NCBI GenBank assembly: GCA_016791285.1
Contig: JAEUMX010000233.1
Coordinates: 1 to 40,527 of the forward strand
Origin: Burkholderiales bacterium
GTDB lineage: Bacteria; Pseudomonadota; Gammaproteobacteria; Burkholderiales; JAEUMW01
Direction of reading: 5' to 3'
DNA: 40,527 nucleotides
Part shown: in pieces, positions 1 to 11,010 of the stretch
How the letters are laid out: every line of letters starts with the position of its first letter
Position numbering within the stretch: the first letter of the stretch is position 1
Translations under genes and position numbers: made by a program
The notes under the pieces: generated by a model
What the model was told of the DNA's origin: nothing
The model's database searches: none
The model's input: only the letters and a program-made list of their open reading frames with translations

Positions 1-1625
1 CCACCGAGCGCCGTGATGTTCTCGACCGCCCGCTGACTGATGCGCTTGGGATAGCTGCCGGGGCTGCTCCCGACCCAGGCGTCGAATGCGACCGGCTGCC
101 AGCTGGCGAGCTCGAGGCCGGTGACGGTGGCATCGATGCGGCCGGTGATGCTGCCGAAAGCGAAGGTGCGGGTCACGAGGTCCAGGTCGAGATTGCGCAT
201 GTCGAGGTCCGCGTAAAGCCTCGGTACGCGGCCGAGCGGATCGACGAGCGACAGCCGGTCGACGACCACGGTGCCGTCGAAGAGCTGAAACAGGAGCGCG
301 CCCTCCACCGCGACCGTGGACGACTGGTAGCGGACCCTGGGCACGACCGCCGACAGCTTGCCGTACATGACATGGGTGCCGAGCGTGCGGGTGAGCGCCT
401 CGACCGAGATCGGCGTGATCCCGCCCGCGAACTCCCACCGCCAGCGGCCGTCCTCGCGCCGGGCGACGAAATCGTTCATGTGCAGGCTACCGTCGAGCAG
501 CGGGACCTCGACTCTCGAAACCTGAGCGCGGAAGCCATCGAGCTCTATCGGCACCTCGACGCGCCCGATCGGCAGACGCAGCAGTTCGGCTCTCCCCAGC
601 GTGACCCGCGCCTGAGTCGGGGCGGTGCGATCCCAGGGAATCGCCGCGTCGAGGTCGGCGAGATCGAAGCGCCGGGTACGGTCCGTGAACGATGCACGGT
701 GCAGGTTCAGGTAGAACGCCTGCAGCGCGCCGTCCGCGAACCGCCAGCCGAAGTCCGCGGTGCCGGCGGTGCTCAGGTCGGCCGCCACGGTGTCGGCGAG
801 CAGCGGCTGCGCGAGCGCCTCGTAGGCGCCGCGGATGTCGAGCGCCGCACCGCCCCCGGCGGAGGTTGCGAGCGTGCCGGTCGCGCGGTCCCAAGTCGCA
901 AAGAAGGCGATCTCGCCCATCCCCTTCGACCGCAGGCGGCCCGCATCGACCGTAATGCGGCCCGCGTCCAGCGTGCCCTCCGCTGCGAGGGCGTGGCCGG
1001 CTTTCACGAAGAGCGGCTGCCAGAAGAGCTCGCCCTCGTTCCAGTCAACGCTGGCGCGATAACGCGTGGCACCGCCTCGCTCCTCGGCCGTGAGCTTTAC
1101 CGCTCCGGCGAGCTTCTCCCCCGCGTGCTGACCGCTCGCATCGCTGAAGCCGACGCCCGAGAACGCAAGCTGCGCGTCGGCCGCGAAGCCGTCTGACGCC
1201 GATAGCGTCATATCGACCGTGCCCGACAAGCGCCCTGCGGACAACGCCGGAGCCGCCGGCGGGAGAAACGGTGCCAGTCGGAGGACGCTCCCCTCGACGT
1301 GCAACCGACCCGCCCAACGGCCGCCGTCGGGCGCGCCCGCCAGCTGCCAGCGCTCGCCGGCAGCCGGCAGGAGCTCGACGTCGACCGCCCCGCTCGCGCT
1401 GTCGTAGAAGGCGCGCAGCGGGATCGACTCACCCAGGTCGAGCGTGCCGCGGTCGCAGCCGATGCGGGTCCCGCGGGTTGCGACGAGGTTGCAGTGCAGG
1501 GCGGCATTGCGCCACGTCCGACCGAGCGCTTCGACCTGCTCGGCGGTGATCGTCACGCGCGCGGCGTGCACCGCCGGCGCGGCGATCAGGAGCGCGGCGA
1601 ACAGGGTCGCGGCGTACCGGTGCAA
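1..1625 (-). CDS. Large exported protein, N-terminal part (AsmA/YdbH-like?), cut by window edge
   Basis: A stop-free frame runs from just after cysM to the left edge, about 541 codons, so the 3' end is outside the window. There is no ATG or GTG at its head. The first plausible start is TTG at 1625, which gives a clean signal peptide (MHRYAATLFAALLIAAPA, then VHAA). The rest is rich in short beta-like stretches (repeated AEGTLDAG-, VEGALLF- and DLDMRNLDL-like patterns), as in AsmA/YdbH-type periplasmic bridging proteins. The visible end reads ISQRAVENITALGG, a kind of sequence I associate loosely with those families. The gene begins 8 bp after the cysM stop and so is probably co-transcribed. 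The frame and exported nature are well supported; the family is a guess and the TTG start is uncertain, with only a weak ribosome site. Confidence 0.6.
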   Translation of the reverse strand, partial: MHRYAATLFAALLIAAPAVHAARVTITAEQVEALGRTWRNAALHCNLVATRGTRIGCDRGTLDLGESIPLRAFYDSASGAVDVELLPAAGERWQLAGAPDGGRWAGRLHVEGSVLRLAPFLPPAAPALSAGRLSGTVDMTLSASDGFAADAQLAFSGVGFSDASGQHAGEKLAGAVKLTAEERGGATRYRASVDWNEGELFWQPLFVKAGHALAAEGTLDAGRITVDAGRLRSKGMGEIAFFATWDRATGTLATSAGGGAALDIRGAYEALAQPLLADTVAADLSTAGTADFGWRFADGALQAFYLNLHRASFTDRTRRFDLADLDAAIPWDRTAPTQARVTLGRAELLRLPIGRVEVPIELDGFRAQVSRVEVPLLDGSLHMNDFVARREDGRWRWEFAGGITPISVEALTRTLGTHVMYGKLSAVVPRVRYQSSTVAVEGALLFQLFDGTVVVDRLSLVDPLGRVPRLYADLDMRNLDLDLVTRTFAFGSITGRIDATVTGLELASWQPVAFDAWVGSSPGSYPKRISQRAVENITALG

Positions 1626-1633
1626 CGACCGGA

Positions 1634-2581
1634 TCAGGCCGGGAACACGCCGGTGGAGAGGTAGCGGTCGCCGCGGTCGCACACGACGCACACGATGAGC
1701 GCGTTCTCGACCTCGCGACTCACCTCGAGCGCCGCCCACAGGCCTCCGCCGGACGAGACGCCGGCGAAGATGCCTTCCTCGCGCGCCATGCGGCGCGCCG
1801 TCTCCTCGGCGTCGACCTGGGAAACCTCGATGACGCGGTCGACCCGATGCTCGTCGAAGATTTTCGGCTGGTAGGCTTTCGGCCACTTCCGGATACCTGG
1901 GACTTGCGAGCCCTCCGAGGGGTGCACGCCGATGATCTGGATCGCGGGATTCTTCTCCTTCATGAAGCGCGAGACGCCCATGATGGTCCCCGTCGTGCCC
2001 ATGGTCGCGACGAAGTGCGTGATGCGGCCACCGGTGTCGCGCCAGATCTCCGGACCCGTGGTCTCGTAGTGGGCAAGCGGGTTATCGGGGTTGGCGAACT
2101 GGTCGAGCATGACACCACGACCCTCGGCCACCATCCGGTCCGCGAAGTCGCGCGCGCCCTCCATGCCCTGCTCCTTGGTGACGAGCACGATCTCCGCGCC
2201 GAATGCCGCCATCGTCTGCCGGCGTTCGATGGACAGGTGCTCGGGCATGATCAGCACCATCCGGTAACCCATCATCGCGGCGGCCATCGCCAGTGCGATG
2301 CCGGTGTTGCCGCTGGTGGCCTCGATCAGCGTGTCGCCGGGTTTGATCTCGCCGCGCACCTGCGCGCGCGTGATCATGGAAAGGGCCGGGCGATCCTTGA
2401 CCGAGCCGGCGGGGTTGTTGCCCTCGAGCTTTCCGAGGATCACGTTGCTGGTGGCCCCCGGCATGCGCTTCAACCGCACCAGCGGCGTATTGCCGACGAA
2501 GTCCTCCAGGTAGCGATCGAGCCCTGCATCGGCCGCCGCCGGCCCGGGCGCAATCACCTTCACGTCGTTTGCGGCTTTCAT
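1634..2581 (-). CDS. cysM: Cysteine synthase B (O-acetylserine sulfhydrylase, CysM type)
   Basis: A 315-residue PLP-dependent fold-type II enzyme that makes cysteine from O-acetylserine and sulfide (CysM types also use thiosulfate). The PLP lysine is K62 in NPAGSVKDR and the phosphate-binding loop is SGNTG at 90-94; near the C-terminus GVSSGGG is the second conserved loop. The length, the [15 protein letters not shown] signature and the ending fit CysM better than CysK. The start codon overlaps the hldD stop (ATGA), so it is translationally coupled as a distal gene of the LPS-heptose/pyrF operon. The pairing of cysM with hldD is common in Betaproteobacteria. The initial 20 residues are a little long and acidic-hydrophobic but unremarkable. 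Confidence 0.95.
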   Translation of the reverse strand: MKAANDVKVIAPGPAAADAGLDRYLEDFVGNTPLVRLKRMPGATSNVILGKLEGNNPAGSVKDRPALSMITRAQVRGEIKPGDTLIEATSGNTGIALAMAAAMMGYRMVLIMPEHLSIERRQTMAAFGAEIVLVTKEQGMEGARDFADRMVAEGRGVMLDQFANPDNPLAHYETTGPEIWRDTGGRITHFVATMGTTGTIMGVSRFMKEKNPAIQIIGVHPSEGSQVPGIRKWPKAYQPKIFDEHRVDRVIEVSQVDAEETARRMAREEGIFAGVSSGGGLWAALEVSREVENALIVCVVCDRGDRYLSTGVFPA

Positions 2582-3594
2582 TCGCGCTTCCGAGAGACCG
2601 GACCGTCGCGCTCCAGCATCCAGCTCACGTAGCTCCCGACACCCTCCTCCACCCGCAGGAATGGCTCGTCATAGCCGCCTCTGCGCAGGACGCCCAGGTC
2701 GGCCTCGGTGTAGCTCTGGTAACGTTCCTTGAGTCCGTCGGGGAACGGAATGTATTCGATCACACCCGCCTGTTTCATGGCGGCGAGGGTAAGCGGTGCA
2801 TCGCCGGCCGCGGCGCGACACGCGTTGACGGTCGCGACTGCCACCTCGTTGAATGTCTGGGCGGCGCCGGTGCCGACGTTGAAGATGCCGGAGCGATCGG
2901 CATGCTCGAGGAAATGCAGGTTCACCCGCACCGCATCCTCCACCGAGACGAAGTCGCGCCGCTGCTCGCCCGCCGCATAGCCGCCGCTGCCCTCGAAGAG
3001 CTGCACCCGGCCGGATGCCCGATACTGATGATAGAAATGGAAGGCCACCGAAGCCATGCGTCCCTTGTGCGCTTCGCGCGGACCGTAGACGTTGAAGTAG
3101 CGCAGCCCCACCACCTGTGCGGTGCGATCGCTCCAGCGCCGGCGCAGATACTGATCGAACAGGAACTTCGAGTAGCCGTACGCGTTGAGCGGCGCCTCGT
3201 TCGCCCGACCTTCGCTGAAAGTGGGCCCGGCACCGTAGACCGCCGCCGACGAGGCGTAAATGAACGGCACGTCATCGGTCTGGCAGTGCTCGAACAGCGT
3301 CACCGTGTACCGGTAGTTGTTCTCCATCAGGTAGCGCCCGTCGCGCTCCATCGTGTTGGAGCACGCACCCTGGTGGAAGAGGGCGGTGATCTCGCCGTCG
3401 AAGGCGCCCTCGGCAAGTTCCTGCAGGAAGGCTTCCTTGTCGAGATAGTCCGCGATCTCGCAATCCACCAGGTTCACGAACTTGTCGCCGCGGGTGAGAT
3501 TGTCCACCGCGAGAATGTCGGTCTCGCCGCGATCGTTGAGACCGCGGACGAGATTGGCGCCGATGAATCCCGCGGCGCCGGTCACTACGATCAT
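2578..3594 (-). CDS. hldD: ADP-L-glycero-D-manno-heptose 6-epimerase
   Basis: A 338-residue NADP-dependent extended SDR that epimerises ADP-D-glycero-beta-D-manno-heptose to the L-glycero form used in the LPS inner core. The Rossmann motif is GAAGFIG (residues 6-12), the catalytic serine region is YASSAAVYG (113-121) and YxxxK is Y139-K143. The start at 3594 is preceded by GGAGG at good spacing and begins [12 protein letters not shown] as in the family. An open frame runs a further 128 codons upstream but is only readthrough of the overlapping hldA region. It follows hldA by about 65 bp and overlaps cysM, so kinase and epimerase of one pathway lie together. Confidence 0.96.
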   Translation of the reverse strand: MIVVTGAAGFIGANLVRGLNDRGETDILAVDNLTRGDKFVNLVDCEIADYLDKEAFLQELAEGAFDGEITALFHQGACSNTMERDGRYLMENNYRYTVTLFEHCQTDDVPFIYASSAAVYGAGPTFSEGRANEAPLNAYGYSKFLFDQYLRRRWSDRTAQVVGLRYFNVYGPREAHKGRMASVAFHFYHQYRASGRVQLFEGSGGYAAGEQRRDFVSVEDAVRVNLHFLEHADRSGIFNVGTGAAQTFNEVAVATVNACRAAAGDAPLTLAAMKQAGVIEYIPFPDGLKERYQSYTEADLGVLRRGGYDEPFLRVEEGVGSYVSWMLERDGPVSRKRE

Positions 3595-3659
3595 GAAATA
3601 CCTCCGCCCGGCGTTCAGCCAGTTTCCAGAATCCGCTTCATCTCTTCGAGCAGACGATG

Positions 3660-4607
3660 CTAGCCGCCGAAGAGTTCCTCGGGGGTGGCGACCGCGGTGC
3701 CCAGCTTGCCGACCACGATGCCGGCCGCTCGATTGGCATGGCGCACCGCCTCCTCGAGGCTCGTACCGGCAGCCAGCATGACGCCCAGCGTCGCGATCAC
3801 GGTGTCCCCCGCGCCGCTCACATCGTAGACCTCGCGTGCCACCGTCGGCACATGCAGGCAACCGCCTGCTTCGAATAGGCTCATCCCGTCCTCGCTGCGG
3901 GTGACCAGAAGCGCTGCGAGCTCGAGGTCGTCGCGCAGCCGCTGCGCCTTCTCTTCGAGTTCCTGTTCGCTGCGCCACCGTCCCACGACCTGCCGGAATT
4001 CCGCCCGATTGGGTGTGAGCAGCGTGGCGCCGCGATAGCGGGCGTAGTCCTCTCCCTTCGGGTCGACGAGCACCGTCTTGCCCTGCTCGCGCGCGAAGCC
4101 GATCATGCGCTCGATGTGGGTGAGGCCGCCCTTGCCATAGTCAGAGAGAATCACCACGTCCGAGGCCGGGAGCATCGCTTCGAAATCGGCGAGCTTCGCG
4201 GCCAGCGTCTCGTGGCTCGGCCAGGTCTCGAAATCGATGCGCAGCAGCTGCTGCTGGCGGCCGATGACGCGCAGCTTCACGGTGGTCGCGACATCGGCAT
4301 CGCGATGCAGCGAAGCCGGAATGCCCTCGTCGTGCAGCAATGCCTCGAGCGTCGTCCCGGCTTCGTCCTCGCCGATGACCGACAAGAGCTCGACGCCGGC
4401 CCGCAGTGCAGCGACGTTCCGTGCCACGTTCGCAGCCCCCCCCAGCCGCGCTTCCACCCGATCGACCTTTACGACCGGCACGGGTGCCTCGGGCGAGATG
4501 CGGCTCACTTCGCCGAACCAGTACCGATCGAGCATCACGTCGCCGACCACGAGCAGTCGCGCGGCCGCTATGCGCGCCGGCTCGGGTGCCAGGGTTCTCA
4601 CGATCAT
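3660..4607 (-). CDS. hldA: D-glycero-beta-D-manno-heptose-7-phosphate kinase (RfaE domain I)
   Basis: A PfkB-family sugar kinase of 315 residues that phosphorylates heptose 7-phosphate at C1 for LPS core synthesis. Seen are GGAAN (56-60), the DYGKG stretch (156-160) and the PfkB signature DVSGAGDT (262-269, catalytic base D268). The nucleotidyltransferase half found in fused HldE is absent, so HldC must be encoded elsewhere. ATG 4607 overlaps the pyrF stop (ATGA), but GGGGAGG ends only one base before it; GTG at 4601, two codons later, has ideal 7-nt spacing and may be the true start. The TAG stop is followed in frame by 14 more codons ([14 protein letters not shown]) and then TGA at 3615-3617, so the present C-terminus may be a recent truncation. 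Confidence 0.93.
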   Translation of the reverse strand: MIVRTLAPEPARIAAARLLVVGDVMLDRYWFGEVSRISPEAPVPVVKVDRVEARLGGAANVARNVAALRAGVELLSVIGEDEAGTTLEALLHDEGIPASLHRDADVATTVKLRVIGRQQQLLRIDFETWPSHETLAAKLADFEAMLPASDVVILSDYGKGGLTHIERMIGFAREQGKTVLVDPKGEDYARYRGATLLTPNRAEFRQVVGRWRSEQELEEKAQRLRDDLELAALLVTRSEDGMSLFEAGGCLHVPTVAREVYDVSGAGDTVIATLGVMLAAGTSLEEAVRHANRAAGIVVGKLGTAVATPEELFGG

Positions 4608-5317
4608 GCCTCCCCGCTGCGGGTGGACGAAATTTCGGCGAGTATGCGCGCGAGCGCGGCATTCGGGTCGGCTGCCCGCGTGACGGGTCGACCGACCACG
4701 AGGTAGGTCGCACCCGCCGCAACCGCTTCCCGTGGGGTCGTGACGCGGCTCTGATCGCCGAGGGCATCGTCCGCCATCCGAATGCCGGGCGTGACGAGCG
4801 CGAAGCGATCGCCCAGCGCGGCGCGCAGCGCCGGGGCCTCCTGCGCCGAGCAGACCACGCCGTCGAGGCCCGCTGCCTGTGTCAGGGCGGCCAGGCGCAT
4901 GACGTTCTCCTGCGGCGCACCGGGCAGACCGATCTCCGACAGCTCCGCCGCCGACAGACTGGTGAGCACGGTCACTGCGGTGAGCAGCGGCCGCCGCGGC
5001 ACACCCTCGATCGCTTCGCGCGCCGCGCGCATCATGGCGCGCCCGCCCAGGGCATGCACGTCGATCATCCACACGCCGAGCGCAGCCGCGGCGCGGCAGG
5101 CGCCCGCCACGCTGTTCGGGATGTCGTGGAATTTGAGGTCGAGAAAAACCTCGAAGCCCTGCCGCTGCAGCGCCTCGATCAGATCCGGCCCGGCCGCCGT
5201 GAAGAGCTCCTTCCCGACCTTCACCCGGCAGCGTGCCGGGTCGAGCCGGCGCGCGAACTCCAACGCCGCTGCCGCACCGGGAAAATCGAGGGCGACGATC
5301 ACGCGCGGTCCGCTCAT
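4604..5317 (-). CDS. pyrF: Orotidine 5'-phosphate decarboxylase
   Basis: A 237-residue TIM-barrel enzyme that decarboxylates OMP to UMP in the last step of de novo pyrimidine synthesis. The catalytic DxKxxD motif is D60-L-K62-F-H-D65 within [12 protein letters not shown]. The substrate phosphate loop TPGIR lies in the C-terminal half, followed by YLVVGRPVT. The start at 5317 overlaps the lapB stop (ATGA); longer upstream frames are lapB shadow. Length matches the short bacterial PyrF class. The lapB-pyrF pair is widely conserved, also in enterobacteria, without a known metabolic reason. Confidence 0.96.
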   Translation of the reverse strand: MSGPRVIVALDFPGAAAALEFARRLDPARCRVKVGKELFTAAGPDLIEALQRQGFEVFLDLKFHDIPNSVAGACRAAAALGVWMIDVHALGGRAMMRAAREAIEGVPRRPLLTAVTVLTSLSAAELSEIGLPGAPQENVMRLAALTQAAGLDGVVCSAQEAPALRAALGDRFALVTPGIRMADDALGDQSRVTTPREAVAAGATYLVVGRPVTRAADPNAALARILAEISSTRSGEA

Positions 5318-6492
5318 GCGGCGCTCACTCTTTCTTCGCTGCGAAGCGGCGAGTAACTCTCCCACGCGCCGCAGGCAGGGCAGCGCCACGTGAACTGCCG
5401 CAGCCGGAACCCGCAGTGATCGCACTGGTACATCGCGAGGTTGCGCGAGTGGTGGCCGACCAGCTTACGCACGAGCTCTATGTCGCGTCGCTGCTCGTGC
5501 GGCGCCTCGATCAGCGCCGCCTCCAGCAGCTTGTCCAGGCCGAGCAGCGAAGGATTGCGCCGGAGCTCGTTGCGCACCAGCCGATAGGCTGCTTCCGACC
5601 CGTTGCGCTCGAGCGTGGCATGGAAGACCACGTCCAGCAGATCGAGCGACGGCGCGCTCGCAAGATAGCCTTTCAGCAATTGCAGCCCCTCGTCGCCACG
5701 TCCGATCTGCTCGTAAGTGTCGCGCAGCCTGTCCGTAAGCAGCGCCAGGTAGCGCGGGTCCTGGTGCTCGACCCGCTTCCAGTACTTGAGGGCGAGCTCG
5801 GGCTGCCCCCGTTGCGCGGCGAGCTCCCCCAGCAGGATGTTCGCGCGGGTGCACTTGCCGTTGACGGCGAGCGCTTCGCGCAGGTGCTGCTCGGCAGCGT
5901 CGGGCCGCGAGTGCGTGATCTCGGTCTGCGCCAGCTCGCAATAGAAGTTCGCGATGTCCTTCGCGCTGGAGCGGCCGGTGATGCCGTCCATCTTGCGCGA
6001 GGTCTCGATCGCCTTTACCCAGTCGCGCTCCTGCTGATAGATCTCGAGCAGAAGCTTGAGCGCGCGCTGCTCGCAGGGCGTGCCCTCGAGCTCCAGGAAC
6101 TGCGCCTCCGCTCGGTCGAGGAAGCCGGCCTTGAGGAAATCGAGCGCGAGCTCGTAGCGTGCGTTCGTGCGCAGATCGTCGGGGATGTCGGGCCGGCGCA
6201 CCAGGTCCTCGTGCAGCCGGATCGCGCGCTCCACTTCGCCGCGCTTGCGATAGAGGTGGCCGAGCGCGAAATGCAGCTCCGCCGTCTCCGGGCTCACCCG
6301 CACCACTTCGGAGAACGACTCGATCGCCTGATCCTGCTGATCGTTCAGCAGGAAATTGAGGCCCCGGAAATACGTGCGCGGCAGCTCGCTCGACTCCGAG
6401 AGGAGCTGTTTCAAGTCGATGCGCGCGGCGACCCAGCCCATGCCGAAGAAGAGCGGCAGCGCGAGCAGGAACCACCAGAAGTCGAACTGCAT
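5314..6492 (-). CDS. lapB: Lipopolysaccharide assembly protein B (LapB/YciM)
   Basis: A 392-residue inner-membrane anchored protein that restrains LPS synthesis by promoting FtsH-dependent LpxC turnover in enterobacteria. One N-terminal membrane segment (about residues 5-22, [16 protein letters not shown]) faces a cytoplasmic run of TPR helices from about residue 35 to 345. The C-terminus carries the rubredoxin-like metal site CDHCGF...CPACGAW with Cys 357, 360, 371 and 374. All four cysteines are present, so the metal knuckle should form. It lies 11 bp after lapA and overlaps pyrF, as in E. coli where lapA-lapB precede pyrF. Confidence 0.96.
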   Translation of the reverse strand: MQFDFWWFLLALPLFFGMGWVAARIDLKQLLSESSELPRTYFRGLNFLLNDQQDQAIESFSEVVRVSPETAELHFALGHLYRKRGEVERAIRLHEDLVRRPDIPDDLRTNARYELALDFLKAGFLDRAEAQFLELEGTPCEQRALKLLLEIYQQERDWVKAIETSRKMDGITGRSSAKDIANFYCELAQTEITHSRPDAAEQHLREALAVNGKCTRANILLGELAAQRGQPELALKYWKRVEHQDPRYLALLTDRLRDTYEQIGRGDEGLQLLKGYLASAPSLDLLDVVFHATLERNGSEAAYRLVRNELRRNPSLLGLDKLLEAALIEAPHEQRRDIELVRKLVGHHSRNLAMYQCDHCGFRLRQFTWRCPACGAWESYSPLRSEERVSAA

Positions 6493-6503
6493 CTAGTGTC
6501 GCA

Positions 6504-6818
6504 CTAGGAAAGATCTGCGGTGGTCTGACCGGCAGCGCGCTCGGAGGCCGGGGTCTCGCCCGCAGCCGCGTCCGGACGCCTGGTGAGCTCGTGGCGCAGG
6601 TCGCGAATCTCGCGCCGGTGCCGGAAGGCATAGGGCAGACTGGAGAGTGCACCGAACGCGGCACCCGCGGCGAAGAAGACGAGCAGGACGAAGACGAGCG
6701 GCGAATGCCATTCGTAGCCCAGATAGAAGCGCACCGTGATCGGATCGGTGTTCTTGACCGCGAAGCCGACCAGCAGCACGAAGATGACGATCTTGACGAT
6801 CCAGCCGACGACGCGCAT
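6504..6818 (-). CDS. lapA: Lipopolysaccharide assembly protein A (DUF1049)
   Basis: A small membrane protein of 104 residues that works with LapB in LPS assembly. Two hydrophobic segments are visible, about residues 5-21 (IVKIVIFVLLVGFAV) and 40-60 (LVFVLLVFFAAGAAFG). The family hallmark KNTDPITVRFYLGYEW sits between them, and a basic cytoplasmic stretch (RHRREIRDLRHELTRR) follows. The last 20 residues are low complexity. The start at 6818 is preceded by GGGGAGGCGGGCG. An intrinsic terminator sits 30 bp upstream, so this gene either relies on readthrough from ihfB or has its own promoter in the ihfB 3' region. Confidence 0.9.
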   Translation of the reverse strand: MRVVGWIVKIVIFVLLVGFAVKNTDPITVRFYLGYEWHSPLVFVLLVFFAAGAAFGALSSLPYAFRHRREIRDLRHELTRRPDAAAGETPASERAAGQTTADLS

Positions 6819-6847
6819 CGCCCGCCTCCCCTTTCGAGCTCTCCCGC

Positions 6848-6874
6848 AAAAAAAGACGCGGCCCGCGAGCCGCG
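6848..6874 (-). terminator. Intrinsic terminator between ihfB and lapA
   Basis: On the minus strand a perfect 6-bp GC stem (CGCGGC/GCCGCG, six-base loop) is followed by TC and a run of seven T. It lies 38 bp beyond the ihfB stop and 30 bp before the lapA start, so it can uncouple rpsA-ihfB expression from lapAB-pyrF. Confidence 0.75.
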
Positions 6875-6911
6875 CCCGAATCTGTGGCCATGAAACGAAC
6901 GAATACGCGCT

Positions 6912-7196
6912 CTAACCCTTGAGGTCGACCCGCTCGCGCAGCTCCTTGCCCGCCTTGAAGTGCGGTACGTGCTTCGCCGGGACCTGGACCTTCTCGCCGG
7001 ACTTCGGATTGCGGCCAGTGCGCGGCGGCCGGTAGTTGAGGCCGAAGCTGCCGAAGCCGCGAATCTCGATGCGGCGGCCCTCGCTAAGACACTTTGCCAT
7101 CGCATCGAGGATCATCTTGACCGCGAGCTCCGCATCCTTCGCCACCAGTTGCGGATAGCGCACCGCAAGCCGGGCGATCAAATCCGACTTGGTCAT
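6912..7196 (-). CDS. ihfB: Integration host factor, beta subunit
   Basis: A 94-residue DNA-bending protein that pairs with IHF-alpha. It has the HU/IHF signature with [19 protein letters not shown] (about 48-66), whose proline at the arm tip intercalates DNA, and begins [11 protein letters not shown] like other IhfB proteins. The ribosome site AAGGAAG lies just upstream. It starts 13 bp after rpsA, the same rpsA-ihfB linkage seen in E. coli, and ends before an intrinsic terminator. IHF is the usual partner of sigma-54 promoters, which is relevant to the small RNA candidate at 32.1 kb. Confidence 0.96.
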   Translation of the reverse strand: MTKSDLIARLAVRYPQLVAKDAELAVKMILDAMAKCLSEGRRIEIRGFGSFGLNYRPPRTGRNPKSGEKVQVPAKHVPHFKAGKELRERVDLKG

Positions 7197-7209
7197 GGCC
7201 GGGGCTTCC

Positions 7210-8934
<1,725 letters not shown>

Positions 8935-8956
8935 GAAGTGGAAAGGCCTGAAAATA

Positions 8957-8976
8957 CCCGCCGATCGACCGGCGGG
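8957..8976 (-). promoter_or_regulatory. rpsA leader hairpin
   Basis: On the minus strand CCCGCCG and CGGCGGG form a perfect 7-bp stem with a six-base loop, ending 22 bp before the rpsA start and followed by TATTTTC. The U run is short, so it could be a weak terminator after cmk or, more likely, an S1 autoregulatory leader structure. Confidence 0.5.
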
Positions 8977-9045
8977 GCATAGGTTGATCTAAAGCCAGCG
9001 CACGGGAGCAGACTTCGCCAGGGCTCGCCCGCGATGGCACCTCGG

Positions 9046-11010
9046 TCAAACGGATGACAATTCCCGGTATCGGGTCAGAACGGCGACCACCGCCTCGTCG
9101 ATCGTGAGGTCGGTCGTGTCGAGCAGTTCCGCATCCGCGCATCTTTGCAGAGGAGCAACGCCGCGGCGGCCATCGCGCCGGTCGCGTTCCTCGATGTCCT
9201 GCAAAATTTCGCGCATCGTAGCACTCAATCCTTTTTCCATCAACTGCTTATGGCGGCGGCGGGCGCGCTCTTCGGCGCTCGCGGTGAGAAAGATCTTGAG
9301 GTCGGCGTCGGGGAACACGACCGAGCCCATGTCGCGGCCGTCGGCCACCAGCCCCGGCGCGCGCCGAAACGCACGCTGGCGGGCGAGCAGCGCCGCCCGT
9401 ACCCTGGGGAGCGCCGCGACCCGGGAGGCCAAGGTGCCAGTTTCTTCCGTGCGCAGGGCGTCGCCCACCGGCTCGCCGTCGAGCCGGATGCCCGCTGCGG
9501 TGAACGCGGCGTCCAGCGTCTGTGCCAAGCGCGCCACCGCAGCTTCGTCGTCCGGCGCCGCGCCGGTGCGCGCGGTCTTGAGGGCGACCAAACGATAGAG
9601 CGCCCCGCTGTCGAGGTAGTGAAAACCGAGCGCCTGCGCCACCTTCTCCGCCACCGTCCCTTTGCCCGAGGCCGACGGCCCGTCGATGGCGATGACCGGG
9701 GCGGGACGAACGATCGTTGCGAAACGCTCGAAGTAATCCGGAAACGTTTTCGCCACGCACTTCGGATCGTTGATGCGGACCGGAACATCACCGAGTGCGA
9801 CGAGCGAGAAGCACATCGCCATGCGGTGGTCATCGTAGGTGTCGATCGCTGCGTGAGGCGTGAGGCGGGAGGCGGGAGGTGTAACGACCAGAAAATCGAG
9901 TCCCTCTTCCACGGTTGCGCCGACTTTGCGCAGTTCCGTTGCCATCGCAGTGATGCGGTCGGTCTCCTTCACCCGCCAGCTTCCGATGTTGGAAAGACGG
10001 CTGCTGCCCTCGGCGAAGAGCGCCACCACGGCGAGGGTCATCGCCGCGTCGGGGATGTGGTTGAGATCGAGATCGAAGGCCCGCAGCGGGCCCGCGGCAG
10101 GACCGCTCGCCTCGATCCAGTTGTCGCCGCTTTCGATGCACGCGCCCAGGCTCGCGAGCGCCTCGGCGAAACGCACATCGCCCTGGATGCTGGTGCGCCC
10201 CACCCCCTCGACCCGCACCGGCCCACCGCCGATTGCTCCGGCTGCCAGAAAATACGACGCACCGGATGCGTCGCCCTCGACGAACACCGTGCCCGGGGTC
10301 GAGTAGCCGCTGCCGGCCGGCACGGTGAACGATCGCCAGCCGTCGCGTTCGACGCGCACGCCGAAGCGCGCCATGGTCGCGAGCGTGAGGTCGACGTACG
10401 GCTTCGAGATGAGCTCGCCTGCGACCTCCACCGTGGTTTCCGTACCGGCAAGCGGCAGCGCCATCAAGAGCGCGGTGAGGAACTGGCTCGACACATCGCC
10501 GCGCACGCTGACGCGCCCGCCGGCCCGGATCGAACCCGGACCGATTTCGAGCGGCGGGAATCCCGCACGGTCGAGATACGCGATGTCCGCGCCGAGATCG
10601 CGCAGACCCGAGACCAGATCGCCGATCGGACGCTCGTGCATGCGCGGCACGCCCGACAGGCGATAGTGTCCGCCGCCGCTGAGCGCGAGCACCGCGGTGA
10701 GCGGCCGGAATGCCGTGCCCGCATTGCCGAGAAAGAGGTCCGCGCTCCGCCCCGGAAACCGTCCGCCGCAGCCGTGCACCTGCACCGCGTCCGGCCCGAT
10801 GCGGTCGACTTGCACACCGAGCGCGGCAAGCGCGTCGAGCATGCGGTCGGTATCGTCCGAGGCGAGCAGGTCGCGGATCCGGGTCGTGCCGCGGGCGAGT
10901 GCGGCCAGGAGCAGCGTGCGATTCGAGATGCTCTTCGACCCGGGCAGATGCACCACGCCGCGCGCGCGGGTGAACGGCCCGAGATCGAGAAATTCGGGCG
11001 CGGCGGCCAT
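9046..11010 (-). CDS. aroA-cmk: Fused EPSP synthase / cytidylate kinase (AroA-Cmk)
   Basis: One 654-residue frame encodes two enzymes. Residues 1 to about 435 are EPSP synthase of the shikimate pathway: PGSKSISNR near the N-terminus, [11 protein letters not shown] with the glycine and proline typical of glyphosate-sensitive class I enzymes, then DHRMAM and [13 protein letters not shown] near the domain end. Residues 438-654 (9046-9699) are CMP/dCMP kinase with the P-loop GPSASGKGT (444-452), DGRDMG and a RRRHKQL lid. The linker is only about a dozen residues (ATIVRPAPV). Bifunctional proteins of this kind are annotated in several Burkholderiales. The start overlaps the tyrA stop as TGATG; GTG one codon earlier (11013) is an alternative. 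The next gene is rpsA, the usual cmk neighbour. Confidence 0.95.
   Translation of the reverse strand: MAAAPEFLDLGPFTRARGVVHLPGSKSISNRTLLLAALARGTTRIRDLLASDDTDRMLDALAALGVQVDRIGPDAVQVHGCGGRFPGRSADLFLGNAGTAFRPLTAVLALSGGGHYRLSGVPRMHERPIGDLVSGLRDLGADIAYLDRAGFPPLEIGPGSIRAGGRVSVRGDVSSQFLTALLMALPLAGTETTVEVAGELISKPYVDLTLATMARFGVRVERDGWRSFTVPAGSGYSTPGTVFVEGDASGASYFLAAGAIGGGPVRVEGVGRTSIQGDVRFAEALASLGACIESGDNWIEASGPAAGPLRAFDLDLNHIPDAAMTLAVVALFAEGSSRLSNIGSWRVKETDRITAMATELRKVGATVEEGLDFLVVTPPASRLTPHAAIDTYDDHRMAMCFSLVALGDVPVRINDPKCVAKTFPDYFERFATIVRPAPVIAIDGPSASGKGTVAEKVAQALGFHYLDSGALYRLVALKTARTGAAPDDEAAVARLAQTLDAAFTAAGIRLDGEPVGDALRTEETGTLASRVAALPRVRAALLARQRAFRRAPGLVADGRDMGSVVFPDADLKIFLTASAEERARRRHKQLMEKGLSATMREILQDIEERDRRDGRRGVAPLQRCADAELLDTTDLTIDEAVVAVLTRYRELSSV

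Noticed and set aside
372..1196. A 274-codon plus-strand frame at the left end
   Set aside because: Antisense shadow of the large exported protein; no family-like sequence and typical high-GC third-position artefact.
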